Part shown: piece after piece, positions 17,292-25,560 of the stretch | Position numbering within the stretch: the first letter of the stretch is position 1 | Layout of the letters: every line of letters starts with the position of its first letter | Assembly (NCBI GenBank): GCA_034090045.1 | Contig: JAXDTI010000007.1 | Coordinates: 34,425-98,424, forward strand | Reading direction: 5' to 3' | Length of the DNA: 64,000 bases | DNA from: JAXDTI01 sp034090045 | GTDB taxonomy: Bacteria; Actinomycetota; Actinomycetes; Actinomycetales; Actinomycetaceae | Position numbers and translations under genes: made by a program | The notes under the pieces: model-generated | Seen by the model: the letters and a program-made list of their open reading frames with translations, nothing else | What the model was told of the DNA's origin: nothing | The model's database searches: none

Positions 17292-18827
17292 CTATATCCA
17301 GTTTGGCAGCCACATTCTCCATTGCCAATGCGAGTAGGGCAGGTCCGATCCGGTACCCAACGGCAGAAAGAACAGCGCGCCCGCCAGTACGACAATCAGC
17401 GCTATAACTGCTATTGCCTGCGCAAATAGTGGGGTTTCGGTGCGCGTTTCACCCAGGCGTAGCCGTGTTCGCCCCAGCGATTCTGCGCGCGGCACGATAT
17501 GTCCGAAGAGTACGCCGAGGGTATAGGTTAAGGCGAGCGCCACAAAGGGGCTTAGCACCACCATATAGAACATAAAAACCGTGCGTGACCAGTACAGCAG
17601 CCACGGCGCCCAGAGTCCCAGGTAGCCACATAGTATGAAACCGGCACGCCAATCCCGTAGCGCAAACGCGCATCCGATAACTGTCGCCAATCCAACCAGC
17701 CCCGTCCACCACAGCAGCGGGTTTCCGAGTGCTGTTACCGCCTGCACCAGGTAATCTCCCTGTTCGCCTTGGGGTTTTTCGAAAACCATTGAGGTTGGAC
17801 GCAAATCCAGCAGCCACTGTAGCGGGTTTGCCTGGTAGGGGTGCGGAGAGGTTACGCCCTTGTGAAATGTCAGTATGTCTCGCTGATAGCGCACCCAATC
17901 GGCGAGCAGTCCCTGCCCGGTGGCTCCGCGCCCCCAGGATCCGGGTGCCATGAACCACGGCAACCAGCCGACTATATAGGCGATAACCGCAGGGGGAACC
18001 AGGTACAGGAAAGCTGGAACACCGCCTCGTAACACCCCGAATCCCAGGGCTTTCATTACCGGAAAACCACCTTGCCAGCGTGCCGTTACCTCTCGTACCA
18101 CTATGAACAATCCGCAGAGGGCGAGGGCGTATGCAGCAGACCATTTCACTGCCGCCCCGGCACCGAAAAACACCCCTGAAAGCACCAGCCACCAGCGAAA
18201 ACCCGTCCCTATGTGCCATTTGTTTCCGGTGTGGGTGCCCCCGTTCCATAGCGCGTCAGCCAGGCGCGGGCGGGTGGTGCGAAAGTCGTGTGCGAGCGTC
18301 CAGAAACCCGCAAGTACCAGGGTGGCGAGAAAAACATCGAGCAACCCGATTCGTGACATCGCCACGTGCAGGGTGTCGGTTGCCGTGAACACGCCGGCAA
18401 CGGCGACCAGCGTCACGGAACGAAACAGCTGCCAAGCGATCGCGCAGGTCAACCAGACTCCCAGAGTGCCGAAGAGCGCAGCCATAACTCGCCAGCCGAA
18501 TGGATTATCGGCACCGAAAATACCCATGCCGACACTGATGAGTGCCTTACCCAGCGGCGGGTGTACCACGAAGGCCGGATTCGTGGTCATAGCGGAGAAA
18601 TCACCGGAAGCAAATGCCACGTTCGGGTCTGGTTCCTTTACCCAATCTGCTGGGTAGCCCAATGTCATCTGTGAATATGCGTCTTTCACATAGTAGGTTT
18701 CATCGAAGAGAATTTTATGCCAGCGATCCAGGTGGGTCAGCCGAATAACCGCAGCTAGTATCACGACGGCAGCGGTGGTGGCATAGTATTGCCAGTTACG
18801 CGCTACTCTTTGAAGTGTCGCCGTCAT
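17292..18827 (-). CDS. pmt: Dolichyl/polyprenyl-phosphate-mannose protein O-mannosyltransferase (GT39)
   Basis: Transfers mannose from polyprenyl-phosphate-mannose to Ser/Thr of proteins crossing the membrane. 511 residues, multi-span. The first extracytoplasmic loop carries F-D-E-T-Y-Y at ~40-45, with the catalytic Asp, and V-H-P-P-L-G-K near 89-95, both GT39 hallmarks; further membrane helices follow to the C-terminus. It is divergent from rsmI, a typical actinobacterial arrangement. Likely clients are secreted Ser/Thr-rich proteins such as the surface glycosidase in this window, but that is inference. TAGGCT spaced six bases before the ATG suggests leaderless transcription. Confidence 0.93.
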   Translation of the reverse strand: MTATLQRVARNWQYYATTAAVVILAAVIRLTHLDRWHKILFDETYYVKDAYSQMTLGYPADWVKEPDPNVAFASGDFSAMTTNPAFVVHPPLGKALISVGMGIFGADNPFGWRVMAALFGTLGVWLTCAIAWQLFRSVTLVAVAGVFTATDTLHVAMSRIGLLDVFLATLVLAGFWTLAHDFRTTRPRLADALWNGGTHTGNKWHIGTGFRWWLVLSGVFFGAGAAVKWSAAYALALCGLFIVVREVTARWQGGFPVMKALGFGVLRGGVPAFLYLVPPAVIAYIVGWLPWFMAPGSWGRGATGQGLLADWVRYQRDILTFHKGVTSPHPYQANPLQWLLDLRPTSMVFEKPQGEQGDYLVQAVTALGNPLLWWTGLVGLATVIGCAFALRDWRAGFILCGYLGLWAPWLLYWSRTVFMFYMVVLSPFVALALTYTLGVLFGHIVPRAESLGRTRLRLGETRTETPLFAQAIAVIALIVVLAGALFFLPLGTGSDLPYSHWQWRMWLPNWI

Positions 18828-18839
18828 GCTCCCAGCCTA
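18828..18839 (-). promoter_or_regulatory. Leaderless-type -10 of pmt
   Basis: Minus strand TAGGCT (18839-18834), then six bases, then ATG at 18827. Confidence 0.4.
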
Positions 18840-18893
18840 GCGTCTGCGATGTCGCCGGTGCCGGTCGTTTCGATGGTGTGGGAAAATAGGGGA

Positions 18894-19838
18894 GTGGAGA
18901 AAGGGCTTTTTAACTGGGTGATGCTCAGCGAGGAGTTGCTGCAGTGCTACAGGCTGCCGGTCGGCGTGATTTCGCTGGCTGCAACCCCGATAGGGAACCT
19001 CGGGGATGCTTCACTGCGGCTGTGTGTAGCCCTCGCCACCGCCGACCTGATAGCCGCCGAGGACACCCGCACCACCAGGGAACTTGCCGCGAAACTCGGG
19101 GTGCGAATCAGTGGGGAGATGCTCGCCTATCACAACCATAACGAGGTCGATGCGGCGAAAGAGATTATCGCAGCCGCCGCGGCTGGCAGCGCCGTGCTGG
19201 TGGTTTCCGATGCCGGGATGCCGGGGGTATCTGACCCGGGATTCCGGGTTGTTCAGGCGGCTTGCGCAGCCGGTGTTGAAGTCCGGGTAATACCCGGCCC
19301 GTCAGCACCAATAGCTGCTCTCGCGATTTCGGGGTTGCCCAGCGACAGGTTCCTTTTCGCCGGTTTTCTGCCCCGTAGCGGTGTCGCTCGCAGCCGAGTT
19401 TTACAGGGGCTTGTCGGGGAGACTGCGACACTGTTGTTCCTGGAATCCCCTAATCGGTTGGCGGGGACATTAGCGGACTTGGCTGAGGCTTTCGGTGCTG
19501 AACGGCGTGCCGCAGTGGCTCGTGAAATCACCAAAAAATTTGAGGAAGTGCGTCGCGGAACCCTAACTGAACTGGGTGAGTGGGCGGCAAATGGGGTGCG
19601 CGGCGAAATAGTTTTAGTGGTTTCCGGTGCTGACAGTAGCATCGATGTTGATACCGCCCAGCACGCAAGCTACGCTTCCCCGGCATTGAACACGGAGGAA
19701 CTGTCCATGAAAGTCCAGGAACTCACCGAACTTGGGGTGCGCCGAAAAGATGCCGCACGTTGGCTCGCACACACCTGGGGAGAGGGCAATTTGAGCGCAA
19801 ATTCCCTGTATAAAGCCAGTTTGGGGACGCGACAATGA
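18894..19838 (+). CDS. rsmI: 16S rRNA (cytidine1402-2'-O)-methyltransferase
   Basis: Methylates the ribose 2'-OH of C1402 in the 30S decoding centre. The tetrapyrrole-methylase fold is shown by A-T-P-I-G-N-L-G-D near residues 32-40, E-D-T-R-T-T-R near 58-64, V-S-D-A-G-M-P-G-V-S-D-P-G and V-I-P-G-P-S-A. The C-terminal extension (K-D-A-A-R-W-L-A then S-L-Y-K) is typical. The open frame reaches back into pmt; I use GTG 18894 (314 residues), preceded by GAAAAT six bases away; ATG 18921 is an alternative because homologues begin close to the glycine-rich motif. The stop overlaps the next small gene (ATGA). Confidence 0.9.
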   Translation: MEKGLFNWVMLSEELLQCYRLPVGVISLAATPIGNLGDASLRLCVALATADLIAAEDTRTTRELAAKLGVRISGEMLAYHNHNEVDAAKEIIAAAAAGSAVLVVSDAGMPGVSDPGFRVVQAACAAGVEVRVIPGPSAPIAALAISGLPSDRFLFAGFLPRSGVARSRVLQGLVGETATLLFLESPNRLAGTLADLAEAFGAERRAAVAREITKKFEEVRRGTLTELGEWAANGVRGEIVLVVSGADSSIDVDTAQHASYASPALNTEELSMKVQELTELGVRRKDAARWLAHTWGEGNLSANSLYKASLGTRQ

Positions 19839-20074
19839 AATTTTTACAGATCGTGTGTTCGGTGTTGGAGATCATTTTTGGTGGCGCGGCACTGATCTGT
19901 TTCATTCTCAGCTATTTCCGTGACACCTATCTGTGTTTTTCTCTCGGCCTGGCGGCATTCGTGATTTGGTTGGTCGTGAAACTTCTCGACCACCTGGTTG
20001 TGCGTCGCCGCCCGCTACGCAACTTTTTTTGGAATATCCGTGACGATGGCGATACCAAGAGGAACACCAAGTGA
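19835..20074 (+). CDS. Small two-span membrane protein of unknown function
   Basis: A 79-residue protein with two hydrophobic segments (about 4-25 and 32-52) and a basic C-terminal tail (R-R-R-P near 58-61). It overlaps rsmI by ATGA and hypF by GTGA, so it is firmly inside a coupled three-gene run. I do not recognise the family and see no functional motif. Confidence 0.65.
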   Translation: MKFLQIVCSVLEIIFGGAALICFILSYFRDTYLCFSLGLAAFVIWLVVKLLDHLVVRRRPLRNFFWNIRDDGDTKRNTK

Positions 20075-22548
20075 AAATGATTCGGCGCCGCTACTTGATG
20101 TCTGGCATCGTGCAGGGAGTGGGTTTTCGGCCGCAGGTCGCGCGGGTTGCCGGACGCTGGCCCGTCACCGGCTTTGTAGGTAACGATGACCTGCGGGTGT
20201 TTATTGAGGTTCAGGGTGATTCCACAGACCTTGACGGTTTCATAGGCGATTTTTTGGACGATTTACCGCCCTTGGCGAAAGTGCTAGCCATCGAGAGCAC
20301 TGATATCCAGGTGTTGCCTGGTGAAAGTGCCTTTACCATCGTGCAATCCCGCCGGGAATCCGGTGCCCGCACCCTCATACCGCCCGATGTTGCTACCTGC
20401 CGGGACTGTCGTGCCGACATCGCAGACCCTGAGAACCGCCGTTTCGGTTATGCTTTCACCACCTGCACAAACTGTGGTCCGCGACTGTCTATTATTGAAG
20501 ACTTGCCGTATGACAGGCCACTCACAACGATGCGTGAGTTCCCGATGTGCCCCGAATGTGCCGCCGAGTATTCCGACCCGGACGACCGGCGCTATCACGC
20601 GCAGCCGATTTCCTGTTACGCCTGTGGGCCGCACCTGTGGCTGGTTGATGCTAACGAAGTGCCCGCTGCTAGCCCTGATCCTTTCGCTGAGGACGATCCT
20701 GTGCCTGCCGAACTGTGGGACGGTTCCCGTGGTGGACGTGATTTGGCTGCCCAAGAGGCGGTGATCGCTGAGTTTCAACATCGTATTCGAGCAGGTCAGA
20801 TAGTCGCGGTAAAGGGGATAGGCGGGTTCCATTTGCTCTGTGATGCCGGTAATGCTCAGGCGGTGACGCGACTGCGGCAACGCAAACACCGTGACGGTAA
20901 GCCTTTCGCTGTGATGGTTCCTGATTTGGCCGCGGCCCGTCAGATTGTGCAGGTCAGTGCGGCGGTTGCCGAGTTGCTGACCGGCCCTGAACACCCGATA
21001 GTGCTATTGGCGAAAGTTTCCGACTCCGGGGCTGATACCGGTGCCGCCCAGGAGTGTGCTCCGGGGTTGGCGCGGCTCGGGGTGATGCTCGCCTATAGCC
21101 CGCTGCACCTGCGGCTACTTGACGGTTTAGGGCCGGTTGTAGCAACTTCCGGGAACTTTTCTAGTGAGCCGCTTTGCTATGAGAACCGGCAGGCGCTGGC
21201 TCGTCTGACCGGTATTGCGGATGCGTTTGTTCTGCACAACCGGGGTATCGCGGTTCCTGTCGAGGATTCTGTAATACAGTTGGATTCGGCTGTGGCGAAC
21301 ACGGTGTTTATTCGTCGTTCGCGCGGCTATGCACCATCTCCGGTAATGCTCCCGGCAGCTAAACACGGTGCCGGGGTGCCGGGAACTAAAGGTGCCGTGG
21401 TGCTCGGGGTTGGCGGCGAACTGAAAAACACTTTCTGTCTGGTTCGGGACGGTATGGCGTTTGTGAGCGCTCATATCGGCGACATGGGATCCTATGAATC
21501 GCAGGTGGCTTTTGATGCGGCGATGCGACAGCTCCTTGGGATGCATCGGGAACAGCCAGGCATTGTGGTTTGTGACGCGCACCCGAACTATGCGACTTCC
21601 GCATGGGCGGAGCGATACGTGAATCAGGAGCGCTCTAAAGGTCGCGAAGTGCAGTTGTACAGGCTGCAACATCACCGTGCACACGCCCTATCGCTGCTCG
21701 CCGAAAACGGTGAACATCGCGCTGTTATCGCCGCGCTCGATGGCACCGGTTACGGTGAGGACGGTCAGGTTTGGGGATCCGAGATTTTTACCTGCGACTT
21801 GGATGTGTCCAATCCGTTGACGGCAGATTCGATGCTGCAGCGAACCTGGCATTTACCGTATTTCCCGCTGGTGGGTGGCGATTTGGCTGTTAAAGAACCC
21901 TGGCGGCTCGCGGCGCTACTACTGGATACGCTGGGGGTCAAGGTGCCAACAGATTCACCGTTCAAGGAGTACCTGGATTCGGTTGCCGGCGCGACCTATA
22001 AAACCGTTTTAGAGCAGGCGAAGCAGCCCAGAAACCCGGTTTTGGTTGATTCGGTTGGACGCTATTTTGATGCGGCAAGTGCGCTGCTCGGTATCTGTGA
22101 GGTAGCGACATATGAAGCCGAGCCTGCCGTGTTATTGCAGCAGGCAGCACAGGATTACCTAAGCGAAGCGCCGGACTCTGCCCCGGTGTGCACAGCGGGG
22201 AGTGGGGATAGCCAAAACCGTGTCCGTGACCTGATTGTTTCCCTCGTTTCCGCTAACTCGACCGGCTCAGCGGCTTGGGCTTTTCATCGGGGTATGGCGG
22301 CGATCATCGCCGATGAAATGATTGCTGCCGCCCATGCAGCCAACATTGATGCTGCTGGTATAACCGGCGGATCCGCGGTAAATACAGTGCTCACTGGCAT
22401 GATTGTGGAGCGGTTACGGACCGCCGGTTTGCGGGTTCTCGGCCACAGGCAGGTTCCGCCAAATGATGGTGGCCTGTCTCTCGGCCAAGCCTACTATGGA
22501 GCCCTAATCGCCATGAGCGGCATATCGGGCGAGCCGGACGCGCCATGA
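20071..22548 (+). CDS. hypF: Carbamoyltransferase HypF (hydrogenase maturation)
   Basis: HypF makes the carbamoyl donor used by HypE to build cyanide ligands of [NiFe] hydrogenase. All domains are present in 825 residues: acylphosphatase-like N-terminus (G-I-V-Q-G-V-G-F-R-P, 12-21), two zinc-finger pairs (C-R-D-C and C-T-N-C-G-P-R; C-P-E-C and C-Y-A-C-G-P-H, about 110-190), a YrdC-like domain (K-G-I-G-G-F-H-L-L-C-D-A near 249-260), and a Kae1-like C-terminal half with H-H-R-A-H and D-G-T-G-Y-G-E-D. No other hyp or hydrogenase gene is in the window, so it is an orphan here. Start GTG 20071 overlaps the preceding stop; ATG 20077 is possible. Confidence 0.95.
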   Translation: MKMIRRRYLMSGIVQGVGFRPQVARVAGRWPVTGFVGNDDLRVFIEVQGDSTDLDGFIGDFLDDLPPLAKVLAIESTDIQVLPGESAFTIVQSRRESGARTLIPPDVATCRDCRADIADPENRRFGYAFTTCTNCGPRLSIIEDLPYDRPLTTMREFPMCPECAAEYSDPDDRRYHAQPISCYACGPHLWLVDANEVPAASPDPFAEDDPVPAELWDGSRGGRDLAAQEAVIAEFQHRIRAGQIVAVKGIGGFHLLCDAGNAQAVTRLRQRKHRDGKPFAVMVPDLAAARQIVQVSAAVAELLTGPEHPIVLLAKVSDSGADTGAAQECAPGLARLGVMLAYSPLHLRLLDGLGPVVATSGNFSSEPLCYENRQALARLTGIADAFVLHNRGIAVPVEDSVIQLDSAVANTVFIRRSRGYAPSPVMLPAAKHGAGVPGTKGAVVLGVGGELKNTFCLVRDGMAFVSAHIGDMGSYESQVAFDAAMRQLLGMHREQPGIVVCDAHPNYATSAWAERYVNQERSKGREVQLYRLQHHRAHALSLLAENGEHRAVIAALDGTGYGEDGQVWGSEIFTCDLDVSNPLTADSMLQRTWHLPYFPLVGGDLAVKEPWRLAALLLDTLGVKVPTDSPFKEYLDSVAGATYKTVLEQAKQPRNPVLVDSVGRYFDAASALLGICEVATYEAEPAVLLQQAAQDYLSEAPDSAPVCTAGSGDSQNRVRDLIVSLVSANSTGSAAWAFHRGMAAIIADEMIAAAHAANIDAAGITGGSAVNTVLTGMIVERLRTAGLRVLGHRQVPPNDGGLSLGQAYYGALIAMSGISGEPDAP

Positions 22549-22561
22549 GCGAATGCGGCGA

Positions 22562-22573
22562 TAGGTTAGTTTC
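22562..22573 (+). promoter_or_regulatory. Leaderless-type -10
   Basis: TAGGTT at 22562-22567, six bases, then ATG 22574 of the membrane-anchored hypothetical gene. Confidence 0.45.
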
Positions 22574-23278
22574 ATGGCGCGACAAACGAAAGCGGTTTAT
22601 TGGCGGAGACGTATCATTGCGTTGCTGGTTATCGCACTGCTAGCCGTGCTGGTTGTTTACGGGGTGCGTGCCGCAGTCTCCATGTTCACGGCGGTTCGCG
22701 AAACCCGCGCAACCGCTCAACAGTCTGCCGCGAAAGAAACCGAAATTGTTGTCCCCGTTAAATGTGACCTGGCGAACCTACAGTTGACGCTCTCCGGGGC
22801 AGATGCCACGATCACAGCCGGGACGATCCTGGAGAACACGCTGACTCTGGTGAACCTGAAACCGGAACAGCCCTGCTATCTAGACCTGGCTGATATAGAC
22901 CTAGGGATCGTAGTGACCAGCGGTAATGACGAAGTCTGGAACTCTGCGACCTGCGCTAACGATGAGAGTAAACGGGTGCTGCTCGCCGAGGGGCTCGAGT
23001 ATTCTTTCAACTCGAACTGGCAGGCAAATCGTTTTAAGGAATGCAACGCCGGGACAGTACTCGCAGCTGGAACCTACAGGGTTGTGCCCTATATGTCCGG
23101 TGGGGAACCGAACATATCTGATGCGGAAACATCCGATACTCAAAACCCGGATGAAACGTCACAAAACCAGGCGAAATCGGATACCCGGGAGGCGGTCCCC
23201 GACCTGCGGGGTGTACGAGTGATAACGCTCACCGACCCTCCTAAACCGAAACCCACTGCCACGAAAAAAGACAGCTGA
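22574..23278 (+). CDS. Membrane-anchored extracytoplasmic protein of unknown function
   Basis: A 234-residue protein with a basic N-terminus, one membrane segment (about 14-34), a beta-rich domain from ~55 to 180 with four cysteines (in V-K-C-D, Q-P-C-Y, T-C-A-N and E-C-N-A) that could form two disulfides outside the cell, then a Glu/Asp/Ser/Pro-rich tail ending P-K-P-K-P-T. I do not recognise the family; such anchored proteins with a small beta sandwich are common in actinobacteria. It converges on radA. Confidence 0.65.
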   Translation: MARQTKAVYWRRRIIALLVIALLAVLVVYGVRAAVSMFTAVRETRATAQQSAAKETEIVVPVKCDLANLQLTLSGADATITAGTILENTLTLVNLKPEQPCYLDLADIDLGIVVTSGNDEVWNSATCANDESKRVLLAEGLEYSFNSNWQANRFKECNAGTVLAAGTYRVVPYMSGGEPNISDAETSDTQNPDETSQNQAKSDTREAVPDLRGVRVITLTDPPKPKPTATKKDS

Positions 23279-23305
23279 GCGGTCGCCGGGTGTGTTCGAC
23301 CCCTG

Positions 23306-24727
23306 TCAATCCGCGGTTTCCCGCCGGGGCAGTGAGATACCGGCAGCCTCCGCGATCGTCGTCACCGGATAAACCTGCATCCCCTCTGGAACCCGCAGTT
23401 CAGCGGAACCTTTCTGCGGAACAATCGCTGTCTGAAAGCCCAGGCGGGCAGCCTCCTGCAAACGGCGCTGCACCCCGACTGCTCCCCGCACTTCCCCGGT
23501 GAGACCAACCTCCCCGAACGCAACCATGCGGCTGACCGGTTCACGATTCCATGCCGCCGAGAGCACCGCTAACGCCACCGCTAAATCAACTGCCGGTTCG
23601 CTGGTGCGGGCACCTCCCACGGTCGAAACATAAACATCGCAGCTACGCAGGTCTACACGCATCCGGGCCTGTAAAACCGCGAGTATCATGGCGGTGCGAG
23701 CCCCGTCCATACCGACCGTGGTGCGTCTCGGTGACGGCCCGCCCGGTGCGACCAGTGCCTGAATCTCGGTGGGCATAGGTCGGTGCCCCTCTAGGGTTAC
23801 CGTCACGCAGGTGCCCGGCACCGGTTCCGCCGTCTCCGACAGGAACAGTCCCGACGGGTCGGGCAGCTCCGTGATTCCCGCTTCACCGATCTGGAAACAG
23901 CCAACCTCGTCAGTCGGTCCGTAACGATTCTTTACTGAACGTAGCATCCGCAGGCTCGAATGGCGTTCTCCCTCGAAATAGCACACCACATCGACCAGGT
24001 GCTCCAACACTCTGGGGCCTGCAATACCGCCACTCTTCGTGACGTGCCCGACCAGCAGCACCGGCATGTTTCGCGTTTTTGCTTCCTGAATGATTCCGGA
24101 TGTGACCGCCCGCACCTGCGAGACGCCCCCGGCTGCACCCTCCACATTCGCTGAAGAAATCGTCTGCACCGAATCGAGAATCAGCAACCCCGGCTCAACA
24201 GCCTGTACCTGTCCGAGTACCCGAGCCAAATCATTTTCCCCGGCGAGCAGCAGGTTCGACTCCGATGCTGCTATTCGTTCTCCACGCAGCCGCACCTGCG
24301 AAACCGACTCTTCGCCCGTGATATACAGTGCCGGTTTCTCACCTCGGGCAGCAAAACGTGACGCTACCTCCAGCAGCAGGGTCGATTTCCCGATACCCGG
24401 TTCCCCGGCGAGCAGTATCACTGCGCCAGGAACGATGCCGCCACCCAAAACCCGATCCAGCTCGCCTATACCGCTTCCGGAAGCGTCAGCAGAATCAACG
24501 TCCACCTCGGTAATCGCCTGTGCCGGTAGCTCGGGCACTATCGGAGCCGGGGCTCGACCCGCCCCGCCGCCGAGCGTGGAGCCGGACCCGAACGCCGACC
24601 CTTTACCGGAGGGCTCATGAAACTCCTGGAGGGTCCCCCACTCGCCACAAACCCGGCATTGACCAGCCCATTTCGGGAAAGTATTGCCGCATTCGGCACA
24701 CATATAAACCGTTTTCGCCTTTACCAT
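23306..24727 (-). CDS. radA: DNA repair protein RadA
   Basis: A RecA-like ATPase that helps branch migration and recombination intermediate processing. From the start at 24727 it has 473 residues: N-terminal four-cysteine zinc finger (C-A-E-C ... C-R-V-C, 9-26), Walker A GEPGIGKST near 105-113, the RadA motif as K-N-R-Y-G where most homologues have K-N-R-F-G, and a C-terminal Lon-protease-like domain. The frame stays open a further 46 codons upstream, but the zinc finger must be near the N-terminus, and TATGGT six bases before ATG 24727 fits a leaderless start. Confidence 0.94.
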   Translation of the reverse strand: MVKAKTVYMCAECGNTFPKWAGQCRVCGEWGTLQEFHEPSGKGSAFGSGSTLGGGAGRAPAPIVPELPAQAITEVDVDSADASGSGIGELDRVLGGGIVPGAVILLAGEPGIGKSTLLLEVASRFAARGEKPALYITGEESVSQVRLRGERIAASESNLLLAGENDLARVLGQVQAVEPGLLILDSVQTISSANVEGAAGGVSQVRAVTSGIIQEAKTRNMPVLLVGHVTKSGGIAGPRVLEHLVDVVCYFEGERHSSLRMLRSVKNRYGPTDEVGCFQIGEAGITELPDPSGLFLSETAEPVPGTCVTVTLEGHRPMPTEIQALVAPGGPSPRRTTVGMDGARTAMILAVLQARMRVDLRSCDVYVSTVGGARTSEPAVDLAVALAVLSAAWNREPVSRMVAFGEVGLTGEVRGAVGVQRRLQEAARLGFQTAIVPQKGSAELRVPEGMQVYPVTTIAEAAGISLPRRETAD

Positions 24728-24739
24728 GATTCCACCATA
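24728..24739 (-). promoter_or_regulatory. Leaderless-type -10 of radA
   Basis: Minus strand TATGGT (24739-24734), six bases, ATG at 24727; decides the start against the longer frame. Confidence 0.45.
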
Positions 24740-24812
24740 TCGGGCACCTCCTACATTTTTATTTCTGCGCCGGTCATGCCGGGTTCCCATCCTCCCCGTC
24801 GCCTCCCGCGAG

Positions 24813-24824
24813 TAGCATAGAGAC
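24813..24824 (+). promoter_or_regulatory. Leaderless-type -10 of ktrA
   Basis: TAGCAT at 24813-24818, six bases, ATG 24825. Confidence 0.45.
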
Positions 24825-25493
24825 ATGGCGAAAAAAGACCACAAGCCCACCGGCACCCTGGTCATCGGGTTGGGGCGTTTCGGAATGGCGGTTGCCGCGA
24901 CCCTGACGAAACTCGACCGTGAAATCCTCGCCGTCGAGCAGTCCGGTCGGATAATCCAGCAACTACAGGGGCGATTCCCGATGGTTCAAGCTGACGCTAC
25001 CAGCATGGATGCCCTAGAACAGTTGGGTGCGGCAGAGTTCTCCAGTGCAGTTGTCGGAGTCGGCACCTCCCTCGAAGCCTCCGTCCTCATCACAGCAAAC
25101 CTCGTTGACATAGGTATGCCCTCAATATGGGCAAAAGCTATCTCCCTGGAACATGGGCGCATCCTGAAACGTATCGGTGCTCACCACGTGGTCTATCCGG
25201 AGTTTGATGTTGGTCAGCGTACCGCACATCTCGTGGACGGGCGGATGCTCGACTATATCGAAATGGATCGCCGCGGATTCTCTATAGTTAAAATGCGTCC
25301 CCCAAAGGAGACACACGGTTTTACGCTCGGAGAGCTGGATATCGACGGGAAATACGGGGTGCGGGTTGTCGGCGTCATGAGCCCCGGCGAACCATTCGAG
25401 TATGCGACTTCCCAAACCCGTATCGAATCCGGAGATATCATCATTGTTTTCGGTGACGCAGATCTTTTGGAGGCTTTCGCGCAGCGTCCTTGA
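24825..25493 (+). CDS. ktrA: Potassium uptake regulatory subunit (TrkA/KtrA, RCK domains)
   Basis: A cytoplasmic gating ring subunit of a Ktr/Trk potassium channel. 222 residues: an N-terminal RCK/Rossmann domain with V-I-G-L-G-R-F-G at ~14-21 and the acidic D in V-Q-A-D-A-T, followed by an RCK-C domain from ~140 ending in I-E-S-G-D-I-I-I-V-F-G. The expected partner, the membrane subunit, is the next gene but points the opposite way, tail to tail, 67 bases apart. Confidence 0.92.
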   Translation: MAKKDHKPTGTLVIGLGRFGMAVAATLTKLDREILAVEQSGRIIQQLQGRFPMVQADATSMDALEQLGAAEFSSAVVGVGTSLEASVLITANLVDIGMPSIWAKAISLEHGRILKRIGAHHVVYPEFDVGQRTAHLVDGRMLDYIEMDRRGFSIVKMRPPKETHGFTLGELDIDGKYGVRVVGVMSPGEPFEYATSQTRIESGDIIIVFGDADLLEAFAQRP

Positions 25494-25560
25494 ACCGACC
25501 TGTGAATATCCAGGACGCGACTTGACTTAAAAAGCTGTTGATATTCAACGATCCTTGGTT

